The notes under the pieces were generated by a model. It saw nothing but the letters and a program-made list of their open reading frames with translations. It made no database searches and had not been told where the DNA came from. A DNA stretch of 43,129 bases from Ruminococcaceae bacterium UBA6392 (GTDB taxonomy: Bacteria; Bacillota; Clostridia; Oscillospirales; Acutalibacteraceae): positions 1 through 43,129 of the forward strand of contig DJQG01000059.1 of assembly GCA_002438685.1 (NCBI GenBank), read 5' to 3'. The position numbers were made by a program, and so were the translations under genes. Below, in pieces: positions 33,232 to 41,910 of this stretch. Within the stretch, counting starts at the first letter, position 1. Every line of letters begins with the position of its first letter.

Positions 33232-33270
33232 TATATTTTCCTCCTGGATGTAATTATTTTAGTGTTTCAA

Positions 33271-33576
33271 TCAACCTTTGTAGGTTCTGGTTGTGCCGAC
33301 TTCAACATTTGCTTTTTCGGCATTGTCATAGTTGGCAGCTATCTGATTGAGTGCATTGACATACTGAGAGATAGCGTTATAGAAGTTGTGCATCTGTACC
33401 TTGTCGCTGTTGAACGCATTGTGGAACGCTTCCTTTGAGTCGCCCTCCCACATTGCGACAAGCGCGCTTTCGGTGCTCTCAAGCTGATCTACCTGGGTCT
33501 TGAACTTTGCGTTGATGCTTCCGAGCTCTTCTGCCTTGCTTCTGAGCTGCGATGATGTTGTAATAATTTCTGTCAT
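33271..33576 (-). CDS. WXG100-family protein (WEG)
   Basis: 101 residues with W43-E-G45 in the turn and Y83-DNA-E87 after helix 2: both motifs are canonical. The start MTEIITTSSQLRSKAEEL is typical of EsxA-like proteins. Good candidate for the main secreted WXG100 of this system. GGAGGAAAT upstream of the ATG. Confidence 0.92.
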   Translation of the reverse strand: MTEIITTSSQLRSKAEELGSINAKFKTQVDQLESTESALVAMWEGDSKEAFHNAFNSDKVQMHNFYNAISQYVNALNQIAANYDNAEKANVEVGTTRTYKG

Positions 33577-33653
33577 GATGATTTCCTCCGTTTTTATTGT
33601 GATTTATTTTCTGCCTTTCGGCAAGTTATAAAGCTTATGCTGTGCGGTCAGGG

Positions 33654-34025
33654 TTACCAACTTCCGCCGCCGCTGCCGCCACCAAAACCGCCTCCACCGA
33701 AGGTGCTCCCCGCGCTTCTCTTTCGGCTCTCGATAAGATCGATAGCCGCCCGCTCAGTGTCGTATATTTTCTTTGCGACCGTCCTTATCGATTTTGCGCT
33801 TCGTTCCATGAGCTTTGCCGTTTCAAGCAGTTCCTCTTTCAACGCTTCACCCTTGTCGCGAAAAGCCTTTGCGCTGTCGCCCTTCCACTCGTTCGAAAGC
33901 ATATCCAGTGATTTTTCGAGATCGTTTTTGGCTATCGCACGAAGCTGATCGGCGAGATCCTCTAACTTTGCGGCCTTGTTTTTTGAGTTATTATAGTTGA
34001 TTCTTATTTCACTGTAAGTCGCCAT
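33654..34025 (-). CDS. WXG100-like protein (WKG) with Gly-rich tail
   Basis: 123 residues from ATG 34025. W47-K-G49 is in the turn; at the end of helix 2 the motif is Y88-DT-E91, one residue shorter than YxxxE. The last 15 residues are a Gly/Ser/Phe tail ending in Trp (GGGGFGGGSGGGSW), not seen in its neighbours. The in-frame TTG at 34043 has no ribosome site. Confidence 0.82.
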   Translation of the reverse strand: MATYSEIRINYNNSKNKAAKLEDLADQLRAIAKNDLEKSLDMLSNEWKGDSAKAFRDKGEALKEELLETAKLMERSAKSIRTVAKKIYDTERAAIDLIESRKRSAGSTFGGGGFGGGSGGGSW

Positions 34026-34035
34026 AATCTTCGCC

Positions 34036-34371
34036 TCACTCAATCACATTGCCGAGCAAAGTTTCCGTCACTTCGCTGACATTTATTTTTTCGGTCTTTG
34101 TATATTCGGCGCCGATAAGATCCAACGCCTTTGCATGCTCGGACATAGCCGAAAGCATCGCATTCACTTTTTTCTCGCTGCCCTTATATTCTCTGCGGTA
34201 CTTGTCTGCGGCATCGCTTTCCCAGTAGTTAGCGGTAGATGATATTTTTGAGTCTATCTCTTCAAATATCCCGCGCACCGCGCTGACCTGGCGATAAAGC
34301 TCCGCCGCGCATGCCTGAACCTCTTCCGGAGTAACCCGCAGAGTATAGGCGCCTATTGATTCTTTTGCCAT
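34036..34371 (-). CDS. WXG100-like protein (WES variant)
   Basis: 111 residues. The turn reads Y49-W50-E-S52, so the Gly of WXG is Ser; the export motif Y90-TKT-E94 is kept. The hairpin layout is retained (EEIDSKISSTANYWESDAAD). Its stop lies 10 bases before the ATG of the next gene. Possibly the partner subunit in a WXG100 heterodimer. Confidence 0.8.
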   Translation of the reverse strand: MAKESIGAYTLRVTPEEVQACAAELYRQVSAVRGIFEEIDSKISSTANYWESDAADKYRREYKGSEKKVNAMLSAMSEHAKALDLIGAEYTKTEKINVSEVTETLLGNVIE

Positions 34372-34388
34372 CCCTGAATTCCTCCGTT

Positions 34389-34685
34389 TTAAATATTCAG
34401 ACGTCTTATGCCGTCTGCAATCTCATCCTCACAGCGCTCATATTCCCGCGCTGCCTTTTTCATATTCGCAGCAAGCGAAGATACCGTTTTACATATTCCG
34501 GCAAACGTCTCGTAATCCGCGTTGAATGAATTTGTAAATCCCTCATTCGCCGGACCTTCCCACTTGCTGTCAAGCTCGCGCACCTGGGTGTACATCGTTT
34601 TAAGCTTTTTCTCGGCGTCTTTGACCAGCCCGGATATTGAATTCGCCTCTGATGCAAGCATCTTGCTGTTTACTTTTATTTTCAT
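34389..34685 (-). CDS. WXG100-family protein (WEG, short)
   Basis: 98 residues: W42-E-G44 in the turn and Y82-ERC-E86 at the end of helix 2. The start overlaps the stop of the gene before it by 4 bases (34682-34685), so it is translationally coupled. A Cys at 65 and 85 may allow dimer disulfide outside the cell. Confidence 0.87.
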   Translation of the reverse strand: MKIKVNSKMLASEANSISGLVKDAEKKLKTMYTQVRELDSKWEGPANEGFTNSFNADYETFAGICKTVSSLAANMKKAAREYERCEDEIADGIRRLNI

Positions 34686-35182
34686 TTCTCATCGTCTCCC
34701 TTGTCGGCTTTTCCGAAGGTCTTACGGATTGAAGCCATCCATATCGGTCGGTTTTCGCCGATTACTACCGCTCTTATTCGGCGGGCCTCTCTGAGCTTTT
34801 CAAGAAGCACTGTATTCTTTCCGGCAAACTCAGCCATGTCGACCGTTCCGGTTTCACGTTCCCTCAGAATTTTTGCTTCGGCGTGAATTGTTTCTGCTGT
34901 CGGTGGTGCTTTCATTGTTTCGGCATCTGCGATCTCCCGCTCCGTGCGTGCATATCTGCCCGATATTCTGCCGAGCAGATCAGAAAGAAGATTCGCTTTG
35001 CGCGCATCCGTTTCCAAATTTTCTGCGATGTGTCTGAGATGTATTTTTATCAGCTCCATACCGCCGCCGTCATCAAGCCCGCCAGCCAGTCTGCCGAGCT
35101 CATCGCTTATTTGCGCTATCTGTACACTTTGTCTGTTTATGGAAGAAGATTCTTCTTCGAGCCCCGAAGTATTTACGACCAT
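34682..35182 (-). CDS. WXG-like helical protein with C-terminal extension
   Basis: 166 residues from ATG 35182, chosen because a GGGGGGAAGG site lies just upstream. The first 90 residues form a helical hairpin with LDDGGG in the turn instead of W-x-G, and Y77-ART-E81 matches YxxxE. Residues about 90-166 add further charged helices and a basic end. It opens the WXG gene row right after the YukD-like gene. Could be a substrate, or a partner or adaptor for the smaller WXG proteins. Confidence 0.6.
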   Translation of the reverse strand: MVVNTSGLEEESSSINRQSVQIAQISDELGRLAGGLDDGGGMELIKIHLRHIAENLETDARKANLLSDLLGRISGRYARTEREIADAETMKAPPTAETIHAEAKILRERETGTVDMAEFAGKNTVLLEKLREARRIRAVVIGENRPIWMASIRKTFGKADKGDDEK

Positions 35183-35279
35183 TGCCTTCCCCCCTTCGCT
35201 GACTGAATCATAGCACAACCCCCGCCGAAAAAAATCAAAATGCGACGAATTGCATTTTTTGACGGATGAACGGTCACCT

Positions 35280-35534
35280 TTACACCAAAATCAAGCGGCT
35301 GCCGTTCCTTATCCCGTTTGCCCTGAGGCTTTCTTCCGAGTTCAAAAGAAGACGCCTGTCCTCATCAAAAAGGTTCAGATTCGCCATATCGTCATTGCGC
35401 GAAACGGCATATCCCTCTTTTTCAGCAATTATTCCGATAACCTCATCAATAACCTGAGCCGCACTTATGTTTTCTTCCAGGTAAAAGTCATATGTTTTTT
35501 CAAATAACGGCATCGATATATCAACCAATATCAC
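35280..35534 (-). CDS. YukD/EsaB-like ubiquitin-fold protein
   Basis: 84 residues with beta-grasp pattern: ILVDISMPLFEKTYDFYLEE, helix AAQVIDEVIGIIAEKEG, LFDEDRRLLLNSEESLRANGI and NGSRLILV. This matches the small ubiquitin-like T7SS protein (YukD/EsaB), needed for secretion in Bacillus and Staphylococcus. No C-terminal diglycine. The start overlaps the preceding gene by 14 bases. Confidence 0.83.
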   Translation of the reverse strand: MILVDISMPLFEKTYDFYLEENISAAQVIDEVIGIIAEKEGYAVSRNDDMANLNLFDEDRRLLLNSEESLRANGIRNGSRLILV

Positions 35535-36162
35535 AAAAATCCCCGCCTTTCCGACACTCCGATATTACTTCCAGCAGCTCTTTTCTGCCAAAACTTTTGA
35601 CGCAAACTCCGCTTTCCGAAGAACACTGCATCGTCGGATAAGGAAATATATCGGCAACTTCAACTGTCATAATTCTCTCTCCGCCGGCATTGTTTGCAAT
35701 TTCAAGACGTCCGACGGTATACTCCCCGTCAAAAATCTGTTCTTGTTCGAAAAAGCCGCTGTCTGCCTCGATGCAGGATTCACTTTCAATACCGAAGCGC
35801 GCGGACACAAGGCTGAACCACTCGCCGTAGTCTGCCCTGCGTATTCTGAACTGCCCCGGGCGGGTCTGCGCCGCCTCAAAGCAGATCACGTAATCCGCCC
35901 CGAGATAAGAGAAAAGCGGCGGAATTTCTCCCGGGACGGTATCTGCATTTACAAAAATCTCTGCCTGTGTTATTCCATCAACAAACGAGGCATACGGCTC
36001 GGTAAGCAAAAAGCGCTCTTTGTCTGTTTCCAATATACCCTCTCTGACAAGCTCGTCCATCTTGGAAACCAGTATCTTCCCACTCATTTCTTCTTCGCCG
36101 TAAATGGCGGGAAAGACGAGCTTTTGGTCGTTATTCTTATATATAAGCACAAGCATTTCCAA
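35521..36162 (-). CDS. Unrecognised 213-aa protein between the LytTR and YukD-like genes
   Basis: 213 residues, soluble, acidic. The N-terminal 75 residues look like a winged-helix type segment (EEEMSGKILVSKMDELVREGILETDKERFLLTE, broken here by reading as blocks), followed by a mostly beta part with FRIRRADYGEWFSLVSARFG and a C-terminal FGRKELLEVISECRKGGDF. No family could be named with confidence; an EspG-like chaperone role for WXG substrates is conceivable from position and size. It is coupled to YukD by a 14-base overlap. Confidence 0.6.
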   Translation of the reverse strand: MEMLVLIYKNNDQKLVFPAIYGEEEMSGKILVSKMDELVREGILETDKERFLLTEPYASFVDGITQAEIFVNADTVPGEIPPLFSYLGADYVICFEAAQTRPGQFRIRRADYGEWFSLVSARFGIESESCIEADSGFFEQEQIFDGEYTVGRLEIANNAGGERIMTVEVADIFPYPTMQCSSESGVCVKSFGRKELLEVISECRKGGDFCDIG

Positions 36163-36190
36163 CCCGTCACAGCTTATATAATAATTCCCG

Positions 36191-36928
36191 TTAATCTTTG
36201 AGCGCCCCCTTCAATGCGGAGTCCAGGTTGTTCTTATATCCCCGGGAAAGGGGAACCAGCATATCATTTTTAAGAAAAATCAACTTCTGAGCATACGAGA
36301 CAGTTCTGATCTTTTTCTTGTTCACTATAAATCCCCTGTGGCATCGCACAAACTGCTCCGGCAAACTATCGGCAAGTGTATCGAGGGTGGCATAGAATCC
36401 GATCTCGCTGTTTCTGGTATTCAAGAAAATCTTTTTTTCACGGGCTTCGAAATAATAAATGTCGCCGTAAGCAAAGAATTGTTTCTCTCCGCGAATTTCT
36501 ATACAAAAGCACTCCCCATCGCCGCCGTCGGCAGATTCCATTTGCCGTTCAAAAGAGTCGAGCAATTCCCTAAACGCATTAAATGCGCTTTTTGCGCTGA
36601 GCGGTTTGAGCAAGAGCGAATTTGCCACTATTCCCGGTCTCAGGTACTCGGTCGGCGCTATGCTCTGATCCGCAATCAGCATCAGCATAGTCTTAGGGCA
36701 CTCCCTGCGCAGCTGTTCCGCAGCCGCGAGGGCGCCGTTCTGCGTAATATCAAGGCAGCTGATGTTCAGCGGATTTTGAGAGCCAATATTTTCTATATAT
36801 TTTTCAAGTACCAGGTAAGAGTGTATGTCCCAGTTTTCGTCACCGCTCTGTGCGGCGCAATGGCGCAGTTCGTTTTCAAGAATGCACAGCTCGGTCTTGC
36901 TGCGGCTGAAGTTCACTGCCCGATTCAT
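36191..36928 (-). CDS. LytTR-type DNA-binding regulator with degenerate receiver domain
   Basis: 245 residues. The C-terminal domain (about 145-245) is LytTR: IYYFEAREKKIFLNTRN, LPEQFVRCHRGFIVNKKKI, LVPLSRGYK. The N-terminal 120 residues look like a receiver: a possible phospho-Asp in ISCLDITQNG and Lys in LLLKPLS, but the acidic pair normally near the N-terminus is not visible. No sensor histidine kinase is nearby, so its input may be the STPK circuit. Start ATG 36928, 7 bases after AGGAG, two bases from the EssC stop; likely translational coupling. Confidence 0.82.
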   Translation of the reverse strand: MNRAVNFSRSKTELCILENELRHCAAQSGDENWDIHSYLVLEKYIENIGSQNPLNISCLDITQNGALAAAEQLRRECPKTMLMLIADQSIAPTEYLRPGIVANSLLLKPLSAKSAFNAFRELLDSFERQMESADGGDGECFCIEIRGEKQFFAYGDIYYFEAREKKIFLNTRNSEIGFYATLDTLADSLPEQFVRCHRGFIVNKKKIRTVSYAQKLIFLKNDMLVPLSRGYKNNLDSALKGALKD

Positions 36929-36930
36929 AT

Positions 36931-39900
36931 TCAAACTCCTTTTGAAGACGGCAAAACTATCTTCGTCGCTCCGTCCGCGTCAAATGCCACGCCGATTCCG
37001 GGCTTGTATGTCTTTGTCTGTTCAATATACGGCACGGATGAGCAATCAAATATCTTCTGGTTCGCGAGTGCGCCGCCGAGATGCACACCCGTTCTGTATC
37101 CTGTAACTATGCCGTAGAGCTTTCTGCTGAGCATATTTATTGTTTCGTCCGTGTTGATATCAAAAACAAAATAAATATTATGCAGCCTTCCCTTTTCGAG
37201 AATGTTTTCAAAAAACGGAGCCATCACACCCGTCTTTTCTCCGGTTTTATAAACAATATCGAGAAAGCCAGAAAAATCGGAAACAAATATCCATTTTCTC
37301 CGTTCGGAACGCATTTTCTGATATATTTCTGCGTTTTCCGCGCCGGCGTCGAGCATCTCTCTCTTTTTTCTGTTGCGGCTTTTGAACACCTCTGCAAGCT
37401 CTTTTGCAAAGTCAAACAGTTCCTCTCTTGAAGAGATGTAAGCACTGTTGAGCTTGGCGGCAAAATGCCTGAGCTGACTGTCAGAGGAGTCTATAATGCA
37501 GACATCTGAGCCTGATGCTGTGGCTGCAGCCGCAATGACCTTCAGGGTTTCCGTCCGTCCGCTGCGGCTTTTTCCGCTTATCGCATAGCAGAAAGTCTCG
37601 GGCAAATCAATGCTATAAAGAGATGCGGTTCTCTGATCGTAGGCAAAGGGAAGAAGATTTCCCGTTTCAATCGCCTCTTTAAACTGCGGATTTTCGCTGA
37701 GCGATGACCACGTGGGTTTCTCGGGTATCTCCGGAACAGGAACAGCCCCGGCTCCGCTGAAATGAGAGTTCATATCCGCACATGCACTCTTTATCTTTTC
37801 GCTGCGCTCATAATCGTCATCCGCCTCCATGCACACCGCCGTCTGAAACTCCAATATGGTTCCGTCGGCTGTCACAAGGCCTCTGCCCTTATGTCCGGAT
37901 TCAGGGAGAATATCTATATGCGTTGTTCTGAGCAGATCAATATATCTGAGCTTGTCACCCATATCGAGGGTTATCACATTTCGTATATTATCCGCTATTT
38001 TATTCTGGATCTCGCTCGATCCGAATCCGCCTGCGGCAATAACGAGAAATATCCCGAACGCCGCCCCGTCGCGGGAAAGTTCCCAGATTATATTCTCATA
38101 CTTGTTGTCCGTCTTTTCTCTGAATGACGAATAGTTATCTATCACCGCCACGATTGCCGGCATAACATAGCCATGGGCGCGGATATACTGGCCAAAGCTT
38201 CCGCCCCGAATTATTTTTTTTCTGGTCTTGAGTATATCGGAGATCATATAGAAAAACTTCTCCGTCTTGTCGATATCATTTTCATACATGATTCCGCCGA
38301 TATGTAGATCATCCTCGAACGCTTGAAGCATATGGTTGCTGTAATCTATGGCATACACATTCAGCTGAGCCGGCGTATACATATTTATAAGCGACCAGAT
38401 AAGCGTTTGCAGGAATGTACTCTTTCCGCTGGTCGCGTTTCCGCACACCGCAAGATGCCCATCCTTTGCAAAATCGACATACAACGGGATCTGCGTCTGA
38501 TTTACCGGATCGTCACACAGGCCGACAGGGGTGGACAAAGACCACGAATCGTGCTCAGGCCACTTCCCCGCGCAATAGGCATGCTGGCTGAATTCGGGAA
38601 GCTCGGATATAATAAATCTCTCCGGCAGAGGCGGCATCCAAAGGCGCAGATTGCGCTTGTATCCGTATTTCTCCGCCAGCACATGCATATAATCGACCAG
38701 CGCATCAAGCTGGGTTTTTTCTTTCATCTCCGGCAGCGCGGTTTTTGTATATTCCGATTTCGATGCAATTGCTTCTATGTTGTCCGTACCGAATTCCGCC
38801 GTCAGCACTATAAAGTTTTCAAGTGCTCTTGTATTATGCTGACTTGCGATATAATCAATGCCCATCTGCGAGAGTATATCATATATGCGGCCCTCAAGGG
38901 TTTTCATGCAGTCGTAATTGCCGACTGCGTCCTCAACGGACAGTCCGGTATCCTGCTCTGCGGCAAGGACACAGCTTGCAAATACGCCGAGCCATTCTCG
39001 CCTTGCCTCATCCTTTCGTCTTGCAAGAGCCTTGTTTCCGACGATTGCTGTTTTTCCGGTCATCGAAACCAATATCGCGGGTGAGGTCTGCACACCGATC
39101 ATCTCTTCGTTATATGCGGCTCCGCTCCAGCCCGACTGAAACAGCTCAAAAATTTCATCGTTGCCGACCTGGAGATAGCACTTACCGGCTTGAGACAGAT
39201 ATGCAGCATCCGGTTTGCCGAGCATTTCGGTGCTGTCCTGTCTATCCTGCACACGCAGGCAGAGCTTGAACTTTGAGTTGCTTCGGATGTTGTCATCAAC
39301 TGTTCCGCCGGGTTTCTGCGTTGCGAGAATGAGGTGCACGCCGAGGCTTCGTCCAACCTGAGCGACACTTATAAGCTCGCTCATGAACTCCGGCTCCTCG
39401 CGCTTGAGTTCCGCGAACTCGTCGATTATTATAAACAGATGCGGCATCGGAACAGATGCCTCGTTGTTCTTAAGCAGTCTTGTATAGGCGTTGATGTTGT
39501 TGACACCGTATTCGCCGAAAACGCGCTGACGGCGCAGGTTCTCACTCTTTATCGATATCATTGCCCTGCGTATCTGGTTGCCGGAAAGGTTCGATATCTG
39601 CCCGAGCATATGCGGCAGATTGCTGAAAAGATTTGCCATTCCACCGCCTTTGAAGTCGATTATAAGAAATCCTATATCATCCGGGCTGTAACTGACGGCA
39701 AGAGATAGGATATATGTCTGAAGCGTTTCGCTCTTTCCCGAGCCTGTAGTTCCCGCCACCAGTCCGTGCGGACCGTGGTACTTTTCATGAACATCAAGAT
39801 AACATCCGATTCCGCCGGCCTTCTGTCCGATAAGGGCACGCATGTTTTCATATGTTCTGTTTTTCTTCCAGTTTTCAATTATCGGAATATCCTTTATTGA

Positions 39901-41886
39901 CTCGACATGGTACATATCGAGGAAAGACAGGCTGTTCGGGATATCTCCGCCTGTTGATATTTCCGCAACCTGTATATCCGAGAGCTTGCGCGCAAAAGCT
40001 TCCGCCTGTGCCGGGGACACGCTGTCGTGCATAAGATTGTTTCCGAGCCCAGAAAGTGTTTGCGGAGTATATACGCCCGTAAGCTCGCCATCGTTATAGA
40101 TTATACATTCACAGTTGTTCGGCAAATTTTCATAGCTGTCGGTGAGCAGCACAGTGGTTATTCCTATATCATCTGCGTTATCAAATATATATTTGGATAT
40201 GGGCTCGCCCTCAAGTACAGAGATATCTTCAAGAAACAGAACATAGTGCGGCAGGGGTGAACCGTTCTTTGAAGACCCGCTCTGAATCGAATCCTCCCGC
40301 ATTCTGAAAACTTTGGCAAGCTCGAAGAACACATCGCTCGCCTCGTCCTTGCTGCATGCGCAAAACCTGCTTTTCCTGTTCTCGGACCAGCAGTGCGGAA
40401 GCCACTTGGCAAACGACATCTGCTTGTTAAAACTGTTTTCGGAAAATATATAGCAAAGCTTTACATCGGTGTAGCAATTGGCCGCCGCTACCTGAACCGA
40501 AAGATTTCTGACAACTTCGTATGCGCCGAGCTTATCTCTGCCGCCGACAACTCCGATTATGCTGTTCTTCATGAGATCAACGCATATCGGAACATTTTTC
40601 AGATTGCAATAGGTATCATGTATGAGCTGCGGCTTCTCGGCAAGAGTATCTTTTATGAGGCTGAATTTCTCTTTTGGAATGCATATTTCCGCCTGAAACG
40701 GAAGTTCGCCGAGACCAACGCGATGCGAAAGAAAATCTGCGTGCGACAGATTGCGGTTCCAGAGCTTTGAACTTTCCGGAGCCTTTTCGGCGCACTCCGC
40801 CGAACTCGGATATCTCGAGAGCAATGCGTCTGTATTATGTTCATAGGCGGACTTCACTTTTTCCGCCATCATCATAAGATAGTCGCTGTATGATTCAAAT
40901 CTCCGGCTTTCGTCTTCGATGTTTCTTTTTCTTTCAAAACGTATATTCATCAGCGCCCAGAACACTCCGAGAACCGCCGATGCAATGGCGGTTATGACGC
41001 CCGTCATCATAAAGCTGCCGGAATTTCCGCCCGAGCTTTTTGATGCATATATCATGAGAACACAGCTGAGTATCATCGGAATCGCCATGGTGAATGCGGG
41101 ACCAATGGTCATGAACAGCGGACGCTTGTTTTCGCGCACGGGGGCAGGCGGTGCCTCTATTTCTATTTTTTCGGTCACAAGATCGTCAAATATTCTCGGA
41201 GCGCGATTGAAAAATGCATGATATTTTTCGTCTTTTTTTATGGTCGGCATGTCGCTTGAATCCGTATTCAGCGGAACAAGCCTTCCTGAAACGGATATTT
41301 CTCCGTATCCGTTCACCGCTATCATGTCGCCGAGGAAAACTATTTTTATTCCGATAATATTGATGAACGACCCGTAACTGAGACTCTCTTTGTAATTGAC
41401 CCTGACGGAATTTATAAAGACACCGTTCTTGCTCATGTTTTCAACATACCATCCATCCGACAGCAGAAACAGTCTTGCATGGTGTCTCGAAAGGAACTTA
41501 GAGCCCGTGCAGACGATATCATTATCCTCCGCAGAGCCTATTGTTATCTGGTTTACACCGGAAGGTATCGCAAACTTTCTGGTGTATATATAATTCTCTT
41601 CGGTATATGCAGCGGAAATATGTATGTTTGTCCCGTCCGAACAGCATATGTTTGTTTCCGTTCCGTCTGTCAGAGCTATTCCGGAATCTTTTTCTCCGTC
41701 AAGCGTATAACCGTCTCCGGGCAGTATGCGCCAGTTCTGTTCGATTATGTCGAATCTGACCTCGACATCCCCGGACATTCCGAATATGCGGCTCTCGAAA
41801 ACTATTCTGTAGTTCGTGTTGTCGATGTTCGGAAGTACATATTCTTTAAACGCATTTTTTGTATATGTAGAAAGTATTATACTCAT
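36931..41886 (-). CDS. EssC-type FtsK/SpoIIIE triple-ATPase of type VII secretion
   Basis: 1651 residues; the motor and channel of T7SS. N-terminal forkhead-type modules: a degenerate one at about 1-95 and a clear one at about 104-186 (SRHH at 133-136, N154 in SKNGVFIN). Two membrane spans at about 262-281 and 293-313. ATPase 1: Walker A G712-TTGSGKS719, Walker B IIIDEF (D822, E823). ATPase 2: GNATSGKS (1149-1156), Walker B AVIDNY (D1250). ATPase 3 is degenerate: GKSRSGRT (1438-1445) with Arg in place of the Walker A Lys. The layout (FHA, two spans, three ATPase units) is that of firmicute EssC. GAGGGG precedes the ATG. Confidence 0.95.
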   Translation of the reverse strand: MSIILSTYTKNAFKEYVLPNIDNTNYRIVFESRIFGMSGDVEVRFDIIEQNWRILPGDGYTLDGEKDSGIALTDGTETNICCSDGTNIHISAAYTEENYIYTRKFAIPSGVNQITIGSAEDNDIVCTGSKFLSRHHARLFLLSDGWYVENMSKNGVFINSVRVNYKESLSYGSFINIIGIKIVFLGDMIAVNGYGEISVSGRLVPLNTDSSDMPTIKKDEKYHAFFNRAPRIFDDLVTEKIEIEAPPAPVRENKRPLFMTIGPAFTMAIPMILSCVLMIYASKSSGGNSGSFMMTGVITAIASAVLGVFWALMNIRFERKRNIEDESRRFESYSDYLMMMAEKVKSAYEHNTDALLSRYPSSAECAEKAPESSKLWNRNLSHADFLSHRVGLGELPFQAEICIPKEKFSLIKDTLAEKPQLIHDTYCNLKNVPICVDLMKNSIIGVVGGRDKLGAYEVVRNLSVQVAAANCYTDVKLCYIFSENSFNKQMSFAKWLPHCWSENRKSRFCACSKDEASDVFFELAKVFRMREDSIQSGSSKNGSPLPHYVLFLEDISVLEGEPISKYIFDNADDIGITTVLLTDSYENLPNNCECIIYNDGELTGVYTPQTLSGLGNNLMHDSVSPAQAEAFARKLSDIQVAEISTGGDIPNSLSFLDMYHVESIKDIPIIENWKKNRTYENMRALIGQKAGGIGCYLDVHEKYHGPHGLVAGTTGSGKSETLQTYILSLAVSYSPDDIGFLIIDFKGGGMANLFSNLPHMLGQISNLSGNQIRRAMISIKSENLRRQRVFGEYGVNNINAYTRLLKNNEASVPMPHLFIIIDEFAELKREEPEFMSELISVAQVGRSLGVHLILATQKPGGTVDDNIRSNSKFKLCLRVQDRQDSTEMLGKPDAAYLSQAGKCYLQVGNDEIFELFQSGWSGAAYNEEMIGVQTSPAILVSMTGKTAIVGNKALARRKDEARREWLGVFASCVLAAEQDTGLSVEDAVGNYDCMKTLEGRIYDILSQMGIDYIASQHNTRALENFIVLTAEFGTDNIEAIASKSEYTKTALPEMKEKTQLDALVDYMHVLAEKYGYKRNLRLWMPPLPERFIISELPEFSQHAYCAGKWPEHDSWSLSTPVGLCDDPVNQTQIPLYVDFAKDGHLAVCGNATSGKSTFLQTLIWSLINMYTPAQLNVYAIDYSNHMLQAFEDDLHIGGIMYENDIDKTEKFFYMISDILKTRKKIIRGGSFGQYIRAHGYVMPAIVAVIDNYSSFREKTDNKYENIIWELSRDGAAFGIFLVIAAGGFGSSEIQNKIADNIRNVITLDMGDKLRYIDLLRTTHIDILPESGHKGRGLVTADGTILEFQTAVCMEADDDYERSEKIKSACADMNSHFSGAGAVPVPEIPEKPTWSSLSENPQFKEAIETGNLLPFAYDQRTASLYSIDLPETFCYAISGKSRSGRTETLKVIAAAATASGSDVCIIDSSDSQLRHFAAKLNSAYISSREELFDFAKELAEVFKSRNRKKREMLDAGAENAEIYQKMRSERRKWIFVSDFSGFLDIVYKTGEKTGVMAPFFENILEKGRLHNIYFVFDINTDETINMLSRKLYGIVTGYRTGVHLGGALANQKIFDCSSVPYIEQTKTYKPGIGVAFDADGATKIVLPSSKGV

Positions 41887-41910
41887 TTGTTTTCCCCTCA
41901 GTCAGCCACA

